Source: Microbacterium sp. STN6 (GTDB lineage: Bacteria; Actinomycetota; Actinomycetes; Actinomycetales; Microbacteriaceae). From it: DNA of 64,000 bases. The notes under the pieces are model-generated. The model ran no database searches and was not told where the DNA came from. It worked only from the letters and a program-made list of their open reading frames with translations. Shown here piece after piece: positions 27,413-36,668 of the stretch; the first letter of the stretch is position 1, and each line of letters begins with the position of its first letter. Both the position numbers and the translations under genes were made by a program. The stretch covers positions 558,001-622,000 of the forward strand of contig NZ_JAPMIT010000002.1 of the NCBI RefSeq assembly GCF_026410545.1. The letters are read 5' to 3'.

Positions 27413-28774
27413 ATGAAACGCAGCACTCGACCCGCCGTTCGCCGGCTCGTCACGGCGCTCGCCGCGGGCGCCATGATCGGCGCGACCCTCGTGGGATGCT
27501 CGAGCGGGGGCGGCACGACATCCGGCTCCGACGCGAAGACGGGCATGGCCGCCGTCGACGCCGCTCTCAAGAAGGGCGGCACCATCACCTACTGGACCTG
27601 GACGCCCGCCGCCAAGGCCCAGGTCGCCGCCTTCGAGAAGAAGTACCCGAAGGTGCACGTCAAGCTCGTCAACGCGGGCACGAACACCACCGAGTACACG
27701 AAGCTGCAGAACGCCATTAAGGCGGGGTCAGGGGCACCGGATGTCGCGCAGATCGAATACGGGGTCATTCCCCAGTTCGCGCTCGCCAAGTCACTCGTTG
27801 ACCTGAAGACGTTCGGCTTCGACTCGCTGAAGAAGGACTACGCGTCGGGCCCCTGGGGTGACGTGACGGTCGATGGCGGACTGTGGGGCCTCCCGCAGGA
27901 TTCCGGGCCCATGGCCATGTTCTACAACAAGACGGTGTTCGACACGTACGGCATCACGGTGCCGAAGACGTGGGATGAGTACGTCGCCGCAGCCAAGAAG
28001 CTGCACGCCGCCAACCCCAACGCCTATATCACCAGCGACACGGGCGACCCCGGCCAGACCACGAGCATGATCTGGCAGGCCGGCGGCACGCCGTTCTCGG
28101 TCAAGGGCACCGACATCACCATCAACCTGCAGGATTCCGGCACCAAGAAGTACACCGAGATGTGGAACCCGCTGGTCGAGGGCAAGCTCGTCGCCCCGAT
28201 CCCCGGCTGGAGCGACGACTGGTACAAGGCGCTCGGCAACGGCACGATCGCCACGCTGCTGACCGGCGCGTGGATGCCCGGCGTGCTCGAGTCGTCGGTG
28301 AAGGACGCCTCGGGCGACTGGCGCGTTGCCCCGATGCCGACGTATGACGGCACGCCCGTGAACGCCGAGAACGGCGGCAGCTCGGAGGCCGTCATCAAGC
28401 AGAGCAAGAACCAGGCGCTTGCTGCCGGGTTCCTGCGGTGGCTGAACGACAGCAAGCAGAGCGTGTCGATCTTTGTCGAGGCCGGCGGCGGGTTCCCGTC
28501 GACGACCGAGGCTCTCAACTCGTCCGAGTTCCTCGACGCCGCCCCGGAGTACTTCGGCGGCCAGAAGATCAACCAGGTTCTGGTCGAGGGTGCCAAGAAC
28601 GTGCTGCCCGGTTTCAGCCTGCTGCCGTACCAGCTGTACGCGAACAGCATCTTCGGCGACACGGTCGGCAAGTCCTACGCCGCGAACAGCGACCTGAACG
28701 CCGGCCTGAAGTCATGGCAGAAGCAGCTCGTCGACTACGGAAACCAGCAGGGGTTCACCGTGACCGGCAAGTGA
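27413..28774 (+). CDS. Sugar ABC transporter substrate-binding lipoprotein
   Basis: 453-residue extracellular solute-binding protein, family 1. The signal peptide has lipobox TLVGC with lipidated C29. The mature part opens GGTITYWTWTPAAKAQVAAFEKKYP and contains DVAQIEYGVIPQFALAKSLVDL, the usual CUT1 fold. AAAGG precedes the ATG. The linked beta-galactosidase suggests a galactoside ligand, possibly plant galactan oligomers, but that is inferred from context. Confidence 0.92.
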   Translation: MKRSTRPAVRRLVTALAAGAMIGATLVGCSSGGGTTSGSDAKTGMAAVDAALKKGGTITYWTWTPAAKAQVAAFEKKYPKVHVKLVNAGTNTTEYTKLQNAIKAGSGAPDVAQIEYGVIPQFALAKSLVDLKTFGFDSLKKDYASGPWGDVTVDGGLWGLPQDSGPMAMFYNKTVFDTYGITVPKTWDEYVAAAKKLHAANPNAYITSDTGDPGQTTSMIWQAGGTPFSVKGTDITINLQDSGTKKYTEMWNPLVEGKLVAPIPGWSDDWYKALGNGTIATLLTGAWMPGVLESSVKDASGDWRVAPMPTYDGTPVNAENGGSSEAVIKQSKNQALAAGFLRWLNDSKQSVSIFVEAGGGFPSTTEALNSSEFLDAAPEYFGGQKINQVLVEGAKNVLPGFSLLPYQLYANSIFGDTVGKSYAANSDLNAGLKSWQKQLVDYGNQQGFTVTGK

Positions 28775-28789
28775 GAATCGAGCGCAACG

Positions 28790-28856
28790 ACGCGTGATCC
28801 CTCACGCGCTTCGAACAGCGGATGCGTGTGGCCGGCCCCAGGCGGCCGGCCACACG
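28790..28856 (+). terminator. Two hairpins between the binding protein and beta-galactosidase genes
   Basis: The first, CGCGTGA-N5-TCACGCG, is at 28790-28808. The second has a 13-bp stem (CGTGTGGCCGGCC pairing with GGCCGGCCACACG) at 28825-28856. Neither has a U-tract, so they probably act as partial terminators or 3' stabilisers that keep the binding protein more abundant than the downstream enzyme. Confidence 0.55.
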
Positions 28857-28903
28857 TGCGCTCCGCACCCCTCCCGCAGCCACCCCACACCGGAGCCCCC
28901 TCA

Positions 28904-30664
28904 GTGACCACCTTCTCCATCGCCGGCGACGACTTCGTTCTCGACGGGCGGCCCCACCGCATCCTCTCCGGTGCCCTGCACTATTTCCGAGTGCACCCAG
29001 GGCTGTGGGCCGACCGGATTCACAAGGCCAGGCTCATGGGGCTCAACACCATTGAGACGTACGTTCCGTGGAACCTGCACGAGCCGCGAGTCGGGGAGTG
29101 GGTGAGCGACGGCCCTCTCGATCTCGGCGCGTTCCTCGACGCCGTGGCCGCCGAGGGCATGCACGCGATCGTTCGGCCCGGCCCGTACATCTGCGCCGAA
29201 TGGAGCAACGGCGGCCTGCCGGCCTGGCTGTTCGCCGACGCCGGCGTGGGGCTGCGCCGCAACGAGCCGCAATACATGGCGGCGGTCGAGCGGTACCTGA
29301 CGCACGTGCTCGAAATCGTGGCGCCGCGCCAGGTCGGCGCAGGCGGGCCGGTCCTCCTCGTGCAGATCGAGAACGAGTACGGCGCGTTCGGGGACGACGC
29401 GGAGTACCTGCGCGAACTCGTGCGCATCACGCGCGCGTGCGGCATCACCGTGCCGCTGACCACCGTGGACCAGCCACGGGCGAGCATGCTCGAGAACGGC
29501 TCCCTGCCCGAGCTGCTGAAGACCGCCTCGTTCGGCTCACGCGCGACGAGCCGCCTCGCCACCCTTCGTGCGCACCAGCCGAAGGGCCCGCTCATGTGCT
29601 CAGAGTTCTGGGACGGCTGGTTCGACAGCTGGGGCGAGCACCACCACACCGCCGACGTCGCCGAGTCGGCGGCAGAGCTTCGCGCGGTGTTGGGCGCCGG
29701 CGCATCCGTCAACATCTATATGTTCCACGGCGGAACGAACTTCGGCTTCACCAACGGCGCCAACGACAAGGGCGTCTACAAGCCCATTGTGACGAGCTAC
29801 GACTACGACGCGCCGCTCGACGAGGCGGGGAACCCGACGGCAAAGTATTGGGCGTTCCGCGAGGTGATCGCCGAGTTCGCGCCGGTGCCCGCTGAGGTGC
29901 CGCGGGCGGCGGCGGACGCGCCGCGCCCCTCGTCCCGGCTGGATGTCACGGTGCCGCTCGCCGACGTTCAGGAGCGACTGGGGGAGTGGAGTGAGCACGT
30001 TGACCCCGCCACCTTCGACGAGCTGGGGCATGACGGGCCGTTTGCGGTGTACGCGACGACGATTGACACCGCGGTTGATGCCGTTCTCGAGTTCGGTGAG
30101 GTTCGCGACCGCGCCCAGGTCTTTCGTGACGGATGCCGCGTGGCCGCACTCGCCCGCGACCACCACGAGCGCGCCGTGACGGTGCCGGCCGGCAGTGCCT
30201 CCATTTCGGTGCTGGTCGAGGATCTCGGGCGTGTGGACTACGGGCCGCGTCTCGGCGAGGCCAAGGGGCTCATCGGCCCGGCGCTGCTCGACGGCGAGCC
30301 GCTCCGACGGTGGCGCGTGCTGCCGCTCGACCTCACGCGGCTCGACGTCATCGATGCGGCGCTGGACGCCGGCGCGCCCGCCACGGCGACGCTCGTGGGC
30401 CCCTCTTTCGCACGGGGCCAGTTCGTGCTCGAGGAGCCGGCCGATCTCTTTCTCGACACCGGAGCATGGGGCAAGGGCGCGGTGTGGGTGAACGGCTTCG
30501 CCCTCGGGCGCTACTGGTCACGCGGCCCGCAGCGCACGCTCTACGTTCCAGCGCCGGTGCTGCGCGAGGGTGCCAACACGGTGCTCGTGCTCGAGCTCGA
30601 GGCGGCGCGCTCCACGGCGATCACCTTCGCCGCGTCTGCCGACCTCGGTCATCTCGAGTCGTAG
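28904..30664 (+). CDS. Beta-galactosidase, glycoside hydrolase family 35
   Basis: 586-residue GH35 enzyme releasing terminal beta-galactose. The acid/base is E158 in QIENEYGAFG and the nucleophile E234 in MCSEFWDGWFDSWG. The substrate-binding region YVPWNLHEP and the C-terminal jelly-roll domains (GKGAVWVNGFALGRYWSRGPQRTLYVP) are intact. No signal peptide is present, so it works in the cytoplasm on imported galactosides. GTG at 28904 is chosen from the family start (FSIAGDDFVLDGRPHRILSGALHYFR). An ATG at 28826 lies inside the hairpin. It is the last gene of the LacI-controlled locus. Confidence 0.93.
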   Translation: MTTFSIAGDDFVLDGRPHRILSGALHYFRVHPGLWADRIHKARLMGLNTIETYVPWNLHEPRVGEWVSDGPLDLGAFLDAVAAEGMHAIVRPGPYICAEWSNGGLPAWLFADAGVGLRRNEPQYMAAVERYLTHVLEIVAPRQVGAGGPVLLVQIENEYGAFGDDAEYLRELVRITRACGITVPLTTVDQPRASMLENGSLPELLKTASFGSRATSRLATLRAHQPKGPLMCSEFWDGWFDSWGEHHHTADVAESAAELRAVLGAGASVNIYMFHGGTNFGFTNGANDKGVYKPIVTSYDYDAPLDEAGNPTAKYWAFREVIAEFAPVPAEVPRAAADAPRPSSRLDVTVPLADVQERLGEWSEHVDPATFDELGHDGPFAVYATTIDTAVDAVLEFGEVRDRAQVFRDGCRVAALARDHHERAVTVPAGSASISVLVEDLGRVDYGPRLGEAKGLIGPALLDGEPLRRWRVLPLDLTRLDVIDAALDAGAPATATLVGPSFARGQFVLEEPADLFLDTGAWGKGAVWVNGFALGRYWSRGPQRTLYVPAPVLREGANTVLVLELEAARSTAITFAASADLGHLES

Positions 30665-30678
30665 AGACGCTCGATCGC

Positions 30679-31125
30679 TCAGGTGGGGCGGGTGAGCACC
30701 ATGAGATCCATGCGGCCGGACTGCACCGTCTCGCCGCGCTGATTGGCGAGGCTCACCCGGCGCTCGATGATGCCGTTGCGACCGTTGCTCGTTGGCCGCG
30801 TCGACAGGATCTCGACCGTGCACGTGACGGTGTCGCCGATGAACACCGGCGCAATGAATCGCCACTCGTCGATGCCGAGGAGCGCCACCGCGCTGCCCTC
30901 GAACACCCCGGTGCGGGCGATGAGCCCGAGGCACAGCGACGCGCCGAGCATGCCGTGCACGATGCGCTGCCCGTAACGCGTCTCGCGGGCGAACTCGACA
31001 TCGGTGTGCACCTGGTTGTTGTCGCCCGTCCACGCGGCAAACGACACGACGTCGGCCTCCGTGATGGTGCGGCCGGGCGTGACGATTCTCTGGCCGGGGT
31101 GGAGGTCTTCGAGGTAGAGCGGCAC
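30679..31125 (-). CDS. MaoC-like (R)-hydratase / dehydratase
   Basis: 148-residue hot-dog-fold protein. The N-terminal pattern LEDLHPGQRIVTPGRTITEADVVSFAAWTGDNNQVHTD and the following RIVHGMLGASLCLGLIARTG match the MaoC hydratase-2 motif (D-x4-[NQ]-x-[VI]-H), which hydrates enoyl-CoA esters. The start is GTG at 31125. It converges on the beta-galactosidase gene with 14 bp between and shows no acyl-CoA gene partners nearby, so the substrate is open. Confidence 0.87.
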   Translation of the reverse strand: MPLYLEDLHPGQRIVTPGRTITEADVVSFAAWTGDNNQVHTDVEFARETRYGQRIVHGMLGASLCLGLIARTGVFEGSAVALLGIDEWRFIAPVFIGDTVTCTVEILSTRPTSNGRNGIIERRVSLANQRGETVQSGRMDLMVLTRPT

Positions 31126-31193
31126 GGGGCCAGTATTCCACGGCAGGGCCGGTTCGTGCCGGAAGCCGATTCCACGCGCATCCGCTTGCCGGA

Positions 31194-31210
31194 ATACCCG
31201 GGAGGGGTAT
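31194..31210. promoter_or_regulatory. CsoR-type copper operator
   Basis: ATACCC-GGGAG-GGGTAT is a near-perfect inverted repeat of the kind bound by CsoR Cu(I) repressors (ATACCC...GGGTAT). It sits 46 bp upstream of copZ. No csoR gene is in the window, so the repressor must lie elsewhere. Confidence 0.7.
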
Positions 31211-31256
31211 GCTGTTGCTGGCTGTGACGTGTAAGTCTGACGAAGGAGAACCGTAA

Positions 31257-31466
31257 ATGACGACGACCGAATTCACCGTGACGGGCATGAGCTGCGGGCA
31301 CTGCGAACGCGCGATCCGCGACGAGGTCACGGCGGTGCCGGGCGTGACGGGCGTCGAGGTGAGCGCTGCCACCGGCACGCTGCAGGTCACAAGCGACGTT
31401 GCCGTCGACGACCGCGCGGTGCTCGCCGCCGTGGATGAGGCGGGCTACAGCGCCGTGAGGTCCTGA
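31257..31466 (+). CDS. copZ: Copper chaperone CopZ (heavy-metal-associated domain)
   Basis: 69-residue single HMA domain with the Cu(I)-binding motif GMSCGHC (C13, C16) and the full ferredoxin-like length. It passes Cu(I) to the P-type ATPase encoded next. AAGGAG precedes the ATG, and its stop overlaps the copA start (TGATG), so the two are co-expressed behind the CsoR-like box. Confidence 0.93.
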   Translation: MTTTEFTVTGMSCGHCERAIRDEVTAVPGVTGVEVSAATGTLQVTSDVAVDDRAVLAAVDEAGYSAVRS

Positions 31467-33661
31467 TGGCGGGCACGACGACCGCGACGCCAGCAGCTGC
31501 CGGAAAAGGGCCGCTGACGCAGCTGGATCTCGCGATCGGCGGCATGACGTGCGCGAGCTGCGCCAGCCGCATTGAGAAGAAGCTCAACCGTCTCGACGGC
31601 GTCGAGGCGAGCGTCAACTTCGCGACCGAGAAGGCGCGGGTCACGGCGCCCGCAGGGATCGACCCGCAGCTGCTCATCGACGAGGTGGCGCGCACCGGGT
31701 ATACCGCGGCCCTGCCGGCGCCCGCGGCCGAGGCCGCGGCATCCGCTGATCGGGATACCGAGCTGGGTCGCCTGCGTCTACGCCTCATTGCGGGAATCGT
31801 GCTGGCCGTGCCGGTAGTGGCGCTGTCGATGATCCCGGCGCTGCAGTTCGCCGGCTGGGCGTGGGTCGCGCTCCTTCTCTCGACGCCGGTCGTGCTGTGG
31901 TGCGCGTGGCCGTTCCATCGCGCCGCGGCGGTCAACCTGCGGCACGGCGCCGCGACCATGGACACGCTCATCTCGGTGGGCACCCTCGCGGCGTTCGTCT
32001 GGTCGGTGTACGCGCTCGTCACGCCAGGCGATGGCCTGCACGTGTACCTCGAAGTGGCGGCGGGCGTGACGGTGTTCGTCCTCGCGGGCCGCTACATGGA
32101 GCGGCGCACCACCAGGCGTGCGGGGGCCGCGCTGACCGCGCTGCTCGAGCTCGGGGCGAAGGATGCGGCGGTCATGCGAGACGGCGTCGAGACCCGCGTG
32201 CCGATCGACGAGATCGCCGTGGGCGACGAATTCGTGGTGCGGCCGGGTGACAAGATCGCTGCTGACGGTGTGGTCGTCGAGGGCGCCAGCGCGGTCGACG
32301 CCAGCATGCTCACGGGGGAGTCGCTGCCCGTCGACGTTGGCATGGGCGACCGGGTCACCGGCGCCACCATGAACGCCGGCGGCCGGCTTCTCGTGCGCGC
32401 GACGGGCGTCGGCGCTGAGACCCGGCTGGCGCAGATGGCGGCGCTCGTGGAGAACGCTCAGGCGGGCAAGGCGCAGGTCCAGCGCCTGGCAGACCGTATC
32501 TCGGCCGTGTTCGTGCCGATCGTGATCGGACTCGCCCTCGCGGTGCTGGCGGGCTGGCTGCTCGCGGGCGCCCCCGCGGCCGACGCGTTCACGGCGGCGG
32601 TCGCCGTGCTCATCATCGCCTGCCCCTGTGCGCTCGGCCTCGCCATGCCCACCGCGCTCCTGGCCGGAACGGGCCGCGGCGCCCAACTCGGCATCCTCAT
32701 CAAGGGGCCCGAGGTGCTCGAGAGCACGCGCCGCGTCGACACGATTGTGCTCGACAAGACGGGAACCGTCACCACCGGCCGCATGACACTGACCGACGTC
32801 GTCGCCGCGCCCGGCGCCGACCGGGACGAGCTGCTGCGGCTTGCCGGCGCGCTTGAGAGCGGCTCCGAGCATCCGATCGCCCGGGCAATAGCGGATGCGG
32901 CGGCGCACAGCGCCGGCCCCCTTCCCGCTGCCGAATCGTTCGTGGCCACTGCCGGCCACGGCGTCAGCGGCGTCGTGCAGGGCCGCGCCGTGCGCATCGG
33001 CCGGCCAGAAGAGCCGCTCACGCAGGAACTGGCTGACGCCCGGGAGAGGGCAGAGGCCGGCGGCGGCACCGTCGTCGCCGTGATGCTCGACGGCAGCACG
33101 CGCGGCATCCTCGTGGTGGCCGACCGGCCCAAACCGACGAGCGCCGAGGCGGTGCTCCAGCTGAAGCGCGCGGGTCTTCGACCCGTGCTGCTGACCGGCG
33201 ACAACGCCGGCGCGGCGCGGCGCATCGCCGACGAGGTGGGCATCGACGAGGTCATCGCAGGCGTTCTGCCCGAAGGCAAGGTGGATGCCGTGCGGCAGCT
33301 GCAGGCCTCGGGCCGGGTCGTCGCCATGGCGGGCGACGGCGTCAACGACGCGGCGGCGCTCGTGCAGGCGGATCTCGGCATGGCCATGGGCGACGGGACC
33401 GACGTGGCGATGGAGGCCGCGGACATCGCTCTCGTACGCGGCGACCTTCTCGCCGCCGTCGATGCGATCCGGCTCGCGCGCTCCACGTTCAGCACCATCA
33501 GGGTGAACCTGTTCTGGGCGTTCGCGTACAACGTCGCAGCGATCCCGCTTGCGGCCGCCGGCCTGCTCGATCCCATGTTTGCGGGGGCGGCGATGGCCCT
33601 CTCGAGCGTGCTTGTCGTGGGGAACAGCCTCAGGCTCCGCACCTTCCGGCCCCTGGGCTGA
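31466..33661 (+). CDS. copA: Copper-exporting P-type ATPase
   Basis: 731-residue P1B-1 ATPase. One N-terminal HMA domain (GGMTCASC, C29/C32) is followed by eight transmembrane helices with the Cu(I) channel motif CPC (C386, C388). The actuator TGE is in MLTGESLPV, the phosphorylated aspartate is D430 in DKTGTVTTG, and the SEHPIA and [10 protein letters not shown] motifs are present. All catalytic motifs are intact, so it should export Cu(I) to the outside. It shares the operon with copZ. Confidence 0.95.
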   Translation: MAGTTTATPAAAGKGPLTQLDLAIGGMTCASCASRIEKKLNRLDGVEASVNFATEKARVTAPAGIDPQLLIDEVARTGYTAALPAPAAEAAASADRDTELGRLRLRLIAGIVLAVPVVALSMIPALQFAGWAWVALLLSTPVVLWCAWPFHRAAAVNLRHGAATMDTLISVGTLAAFVWSVYALVTPGDGLHVYLEVAAGVTVFVLAGRYMERRTTRRAGAALTALLELGAKDAAVMRDGVETRVPIDEIAVGDEFVVRPGDKIAADGVVVEGASAVDASMLTGESLPVDVGMGDRVTGATMNAGGRLLVRATGVGAETRLAQMAALVENAQAGKAQVQRLADRISAVFVPIVIGLALAVLAGWLLAGAPAADAFTAAVAVLIIACPCALGLAMPTALLAGTGRGAQLGILIKGPEVLESTRRVDTIVLDKTGTVTTGRMTLTDVVAAPGADRDELLRLAGALESGSEHPIARAIADAAAHSAGPLPAAESFVATAGHGVSGVVQGRAVRIGRPEEPLTQELADARERAEAGGGTVVAVMLDGSTRGILVVADRPKPTSAEAVLQLKRAGLRPVLLTGDNAGAARRIADEVGIDEVIAGVLPEGKVDAVRQLQASGRVVAMAGDGVNDAAALVQADLGMAMGDGTDVAMEAADIALVRGDLLAAVDAIRLARSTFSTIRVNLFWAFAYNVAAIPLAAAGLLDPMFAGAAMALSSVLVVGNSLRLRTFRPLG

Positions 33662-33666
33662 GCGCC

Positions 33667-33873
33667 TCACGCCGGCGGCGTCACCAGGAAGTGCCAGGCC
33701 AGCCACCACCAGAACAGCACGAGCGTGATGCGGGCGGCGCGCGAGAGCATGACGTCATCGAGCAGGCGACCGAACGGCACAACCCGATTGCGGTCGCGGC
33801 GTGAGGCGATGACGAGCACAAGCATGGCGAGCGCGCACAGCGCGAAGCCGGCGATGGTGACGACGCGCATCAT
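33667..33873 (-). CDS. Small membrane protein (DUF6186-like)
   Basis: 68-residue protein with two hydrophobic segments (VVTIAGFALCALAMLVLVIA and ARITLVLFWWWLAWHFLV) joined by a basic loop (SRRDRNRVVPFGRLLDD). The arrangement resembles the DUF6186 family of small actinobacterial membrane proteins; that match is from memory. Its ATG overlaps the stop of the gene upstream (ATGA), indicating an operon. Function unknown. Confidence 0.65.
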   Translation of the reverse strand: MMRVVTIAGFALCALAMLVLVIASRRDRNRVVPFGRLLDDVMLSRAARITLVLFWWWLAWHFLVTPPA

Positions 33874-34511
33874 GATGATCGACCCCGGCGCAGCAGCGCG
33901 AAGCCGCCGATGAACCAGACGGCCACACACAGCGCCCGACCAGCCACCGAATCGAGCAGCGGCCCGACGATGTCCGACAGCGGCGGGTGCGCGAACTCCG
34001 CGGTGGCCGAGGGCAGACCCAGGAAGTAGGCGGAGAGCTCCCACAGGCAGCCCGCGACCCCGACGATCGACCACAGCACGCCCGTGCGCCGAACCGAGCG
34101 CCGAGTATCGAGCGCCTGCTCCGCGACTCCCGTGCCGTCGTCGGTGGGCAACCCCGCGGGCTCGGGCCACACGAGCACCAGGGAGGCGACGCCGAGGGCG
34201 GCCAGGGTCACGGCATCCGCTGGGCTGTAGCGCGGCGCGAAGACGAGAACGAGGCCCGCGACCACGGCGACCGGTGCCGCCACGCGGCCGGTGAGCACGG
34301 CCCCGCTACGGGGCGCGCCGAGCAGGCCGGCGGAATCCGCGAGAACGGCGAGCCCTGCGGCCACGAAGATGACGCCGTCGGCCGGCACGCCGCGATAGAA
34401 GTGGAAGCCACCCGTCAGAAGAAGAATGCCGGTCCACGGTGCTCCCGTGCGCAGTGCGCGTGCACGTGCGGCGATGGCGGCACGGCTGAGCGATCGCTGA
34501 CGGTTGTACAT
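33870..34511 (-). CDS. Hypothetical multi-pass membrane protein
   Basis: 213-residue protein with about six hydrophobic helices, including GILLLTGGFHFYRGVPADGVIFVAAGLAVLADSAGLLG, and a WSIVGVAGCLWELSAYFLGLPSATAEFAHPPLSDI segment followed by a last helix. No domain is recognised. AAAGGAGG precedes the ATG at 34511. It is divergent from the IclR gene and co-transcribed with the 68-residue membrane protein. A transport or stress role cannot be judged. Confidence 0.7.
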   Translation of the reverse strand: MYNRQRSLSRAAIAARARALRTGAPWTGILLLTGGFHFYRGVPADGVIFVAAGLAVLADSAGLLGAPRSGAVLTGRVAAPVAVVAGLVLVFAPRYSPADAVTLAALGVASLVLVWPEPAGLPTDDGTGVAEQALDTRRSVRRTGVLWSIVGVAGCLWELSAYFLGLPSATAEFAHPPLSDIVGPLLDSVAGRALCVAVWFIGGFALLRRGRSS

Positions 34512-34559
34512 GGCCCTCCTTTCAAGGCTACGCGCGGCGATCGGCTACGTTTGTGATCG

Positions 34560-35360
34560 ATGTCAGGCAAACCGAGAGCTGCCGACGGCGAGGGCGCGCC
34601 GGCAGCAGACGACCGCAGCGTCGCGGCGCGGCTCTTCGCGGTCATCGACGCGTTCGGCGGCCCGGCAGCCGGCCCGTCGCTCACGCTCACGGCCATCGCC
34701 CGCCGGGCGGGCCTGCCGCTCTCGACGACGCATCGGCTCGTCGCCGAATGGGTGCGCTGGGGCGGCCTCGACCGGCAGGAGGACGGCCGTTACCGTCTCG
34801 GCATGCGGCTGTGGGAGCTCGGCGTGCAGACGCCAACCGCGCACAACCTGCGCACCATCGCGCTGCCCTACCTCGAAGACCTCTACGAGGCCACGCGCGA
34901 GCACGTGCACCTTGCAGTGCTCGACGGGCACGACGCGCTCTACCTCGAGAAGCTCTCCGGGCACCGGGCCGTGCACGTCATCTCGCGCGTCGGCGGCCGC
35001 CTGCCCCTGCACACGACCGGCGTCGGCCTCGTTCTTCTCGCCTTCGCGGCGCCCGAGACCATCGACGAGTACCTGGCCTCGCCTCTGCAGAGATTCCTGC
35101 CCGGCACCGTGACGTCGCCCGAGCAGCTGCGCCGCCGGCTCGCGGCCGTTCGCTCGGGCGGCCTGGCCCACATGCGCGAGGAGATGACCGTGGGCTCCAG
35201 TTCGATCGCCGCGCCCATTCGCGACCGCGCGGGCAGGGTGGTCGCCGCCGTCTCGATCGTCACCCGAACGACGCCCCGAGCGGATGCGGCGCACGAGCAC
35301 GCCGTTCGCCAGGCCGCGCGCGGGGTGAGCCTCGCGCTCGGCTACCGCCGAGCCGACTGA
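34560..35360 (+). CDS. IclR family transcriptional regulator of the pob/pca operon
   Basis: 266-residue regulator. The winged helix-turn-helix (LTLTAIARRAGLPLSTTHRLVAEWVRWGGLDRQEDGRYRLGMRLWELG) occupies residues 40-95 and the C-terminal IclR ligand domain spans the rest (VHLAVLDGHDALYLEKLSGHRAVHVISRVGGRLPLHTTGVG). IclR proteins of the PcaR/PobR type commonly control protocatechuate genes, and this one lies 93 bp upstream of pobA in the same direction. Activation by protocatechuate, beta-ketoadipate or 4-hydroxybenzoate is likely but not shown. Confidence 0.9.
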   Translation: MSGKPRAADGEGAPAADDRSVAARLFAVIDAFGGPAAGPSLTLTAIARRAGLPLSTTHRLVAEWVRWGGLDRQEDGRYRLGMRLWELGVQTPTAHNLRTIALPYLEDLYEATREHVHLAVLDGHDALYLEKLSGHRAVHVISRVGGRLPLHTTGVGLVLLAFAAPETIDEYLASPLQRFLPGTVTSPEQLRRRLAAVRSGGLAHMREEMTVGSSSIAAPIRDRAGRVVAAVSIVTRTTPRADAAHEHAVRQAARGVSLALGYRRAD

Positions 35361-35453
35361 CGACGCAACTTCCACTGGGTGGAAACGCCGGGGACAGCGG
35401 CGGCGCGAATCGCCAGACTTGACGAAACGCCCGTCACCGTCGCTGGGAGGAAC

Positions 35454-36668
35454 ATGCCCTCACTCAAGACCCGCGTCGCCATCGTCGGCGCCGGGCCCGC
35501 AGGCCTGCTCCTCGGCTGGGCGCTTGGCGCATCCGGCATCGATTCGGTGATCGTCGAGCGGCGCCCGGTCGACTACATTCTGGCCCGCGTGCGTGCCGGC
35601 GTGCTCGAGCAGGGCTCCGTTGAGACGCTGACCGAACTGGGCCTCGGTGGCAGGCTCGCGGCCGAGGGTCTCGTGCACCGCGGCATCTACCTGCAGTTCG
35701 CGGGCGAACGCCACCACGTCGACTTCGCCGATCTCGTGGGCCGCACGGTCACGGTGTACGGGCAGCAGGCCGTGGTTCGCGACCTCATCACGGCGCACGA
35801 GGGCGCGGGTTCCCGCATCTTCTACTCCGCCGACGATGTGGCGGTGCACGACATCGCCACGACGCCGCGCGTGTCCTTCACCCACGACGGGCAGCCGCAC
35901 GAGATCGAGGCGGACTTCATTGTCGGGGCCGACGGCTTCCACGGGGTGTGCCGCCCGGCGATCCCCGCCGACGCACTGACGGCATACGAACGCGGCTACC
36001 CGTACGCCTGGCTCGGCATACTCGCCGACGTGGCGCCGTCCACCGACGAACTCATCTACTGCCTGCACGAAGACGGCTTCGCGATGCACTCCATGCGCTC
36101 GCCCACCGTCTCTCGCCTGTACCTGCAGGTGAACCCCGACGAGAAGATCGAGGACTGGTCTGACGAGCGCATCTGGGATGCCCTGCACGCGCGCCTCGGC
36201 ATCGACGGCTGGCGACTCAACGAGGGCCCGGTGACCGAGAAGTCCATTACGCCCATGCGCAGCTTTGTCGTCTCGAGCATGAACCACGGCCGGCTCTTTC
36301 TCGCCGGCGACGCAGGCCACATCGTTCCGCCGACGGGAGCCAAGGGGCTCAATTCGGCCATCGCCGACGTCACGCTGCTCGCTGACGCCTTCGCGCGCTA
36401 CTACGCGGGAGACGAGGCGCCGCTGGCCGGGTACAGCGACGCGGTGCTCTCGCGCCAGTGGCGAATCCAGCAATTCTCGCAGTGGATGACGCGCATGCTG
36501 CATCGCCACCCGGGCGACGCCGGCGAGCACCGCTTCGACTACTTCAGCCAGCTCGGCGAGCTCGATTACACGACGGGCTCGGTGCACGCGATGCGGTCGC
36601 TCGCCGAGCAGTACACGGGGCTGCCGCTTTCTCGACATTCCCTTTCACGACAGGAGCACGCGGCATGA
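35454..36668 (+). CDS. pobA: 4-Hydroxybenzoate 3-monooxygenase
   Basis: 404-residue FAD enzyme that hydroxylates 4-hydroxybenzoate to protocatechuate with NAD(P)H. It has the Rossmann GAGPAGLLLG at the N-terminus, the ADFIVGADGFHG motif and GDAGHIVPPTGAKGLN. The segment RARVRAGVLEQGSVETL is characteristic of PobA. GGGAGG at 35445-35450 precedes the ATG at 35454. It feeds the pca genes directly behind it and overlaps pcaH by 4 nt. Confidence 0.94.
   Translation: MPSLKTRVAIVGAGPAGLLLGWALGASGIDSVIVERRPVDYILARVRAGVLEQGSVETLTELGLGGRLAAEGLVHRGIYLQFAGERHHVDFADLVGRTVTVYGQQAVVRDLITAHEGAGSRIFYSADDVAVHDIATTPRVSFTHDGQPHEIEADFIVGADGFHGVCRPAIPADALTAYERGYPYAWLGILADVAPSTDELIYCLHEDGFAMHSMRSPTVSRLYLQVNPDEKIEDWSDERIWDALHARLGIDGWRLNEGPVTEKSITPMRSFVVSSMNHGRLFLAGDAGHIVPPTGAKGLNSAIADVTLLADAFARYYAGDEAPLAGYSDAVLSRQWRIQQFSQWMTRMLHRHPGDAGEHRFDYFSQLGELDYTTGSVHAMRSLAEQYTGLPLSRHSLSRQEHAA

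Noticed and set aside
28774-28904. Small coding gene between the binding protein and beta-galactosidase
   Set aside because: The space is filled by two strong hairpins and has no convincing start with Shine-Dalgarno.
31778-33709. Long minus-strand frame opposite copA
   Set aside because: Antisense shadow; no recognisable domains and the CopA frame is intact.
35379-35453. Upstream extension of pobA (25 residues)
   Set aside because: The segment is not conserved in PobA and the GGGAGG Shine-Dalgarno points to the ATG at 35454.
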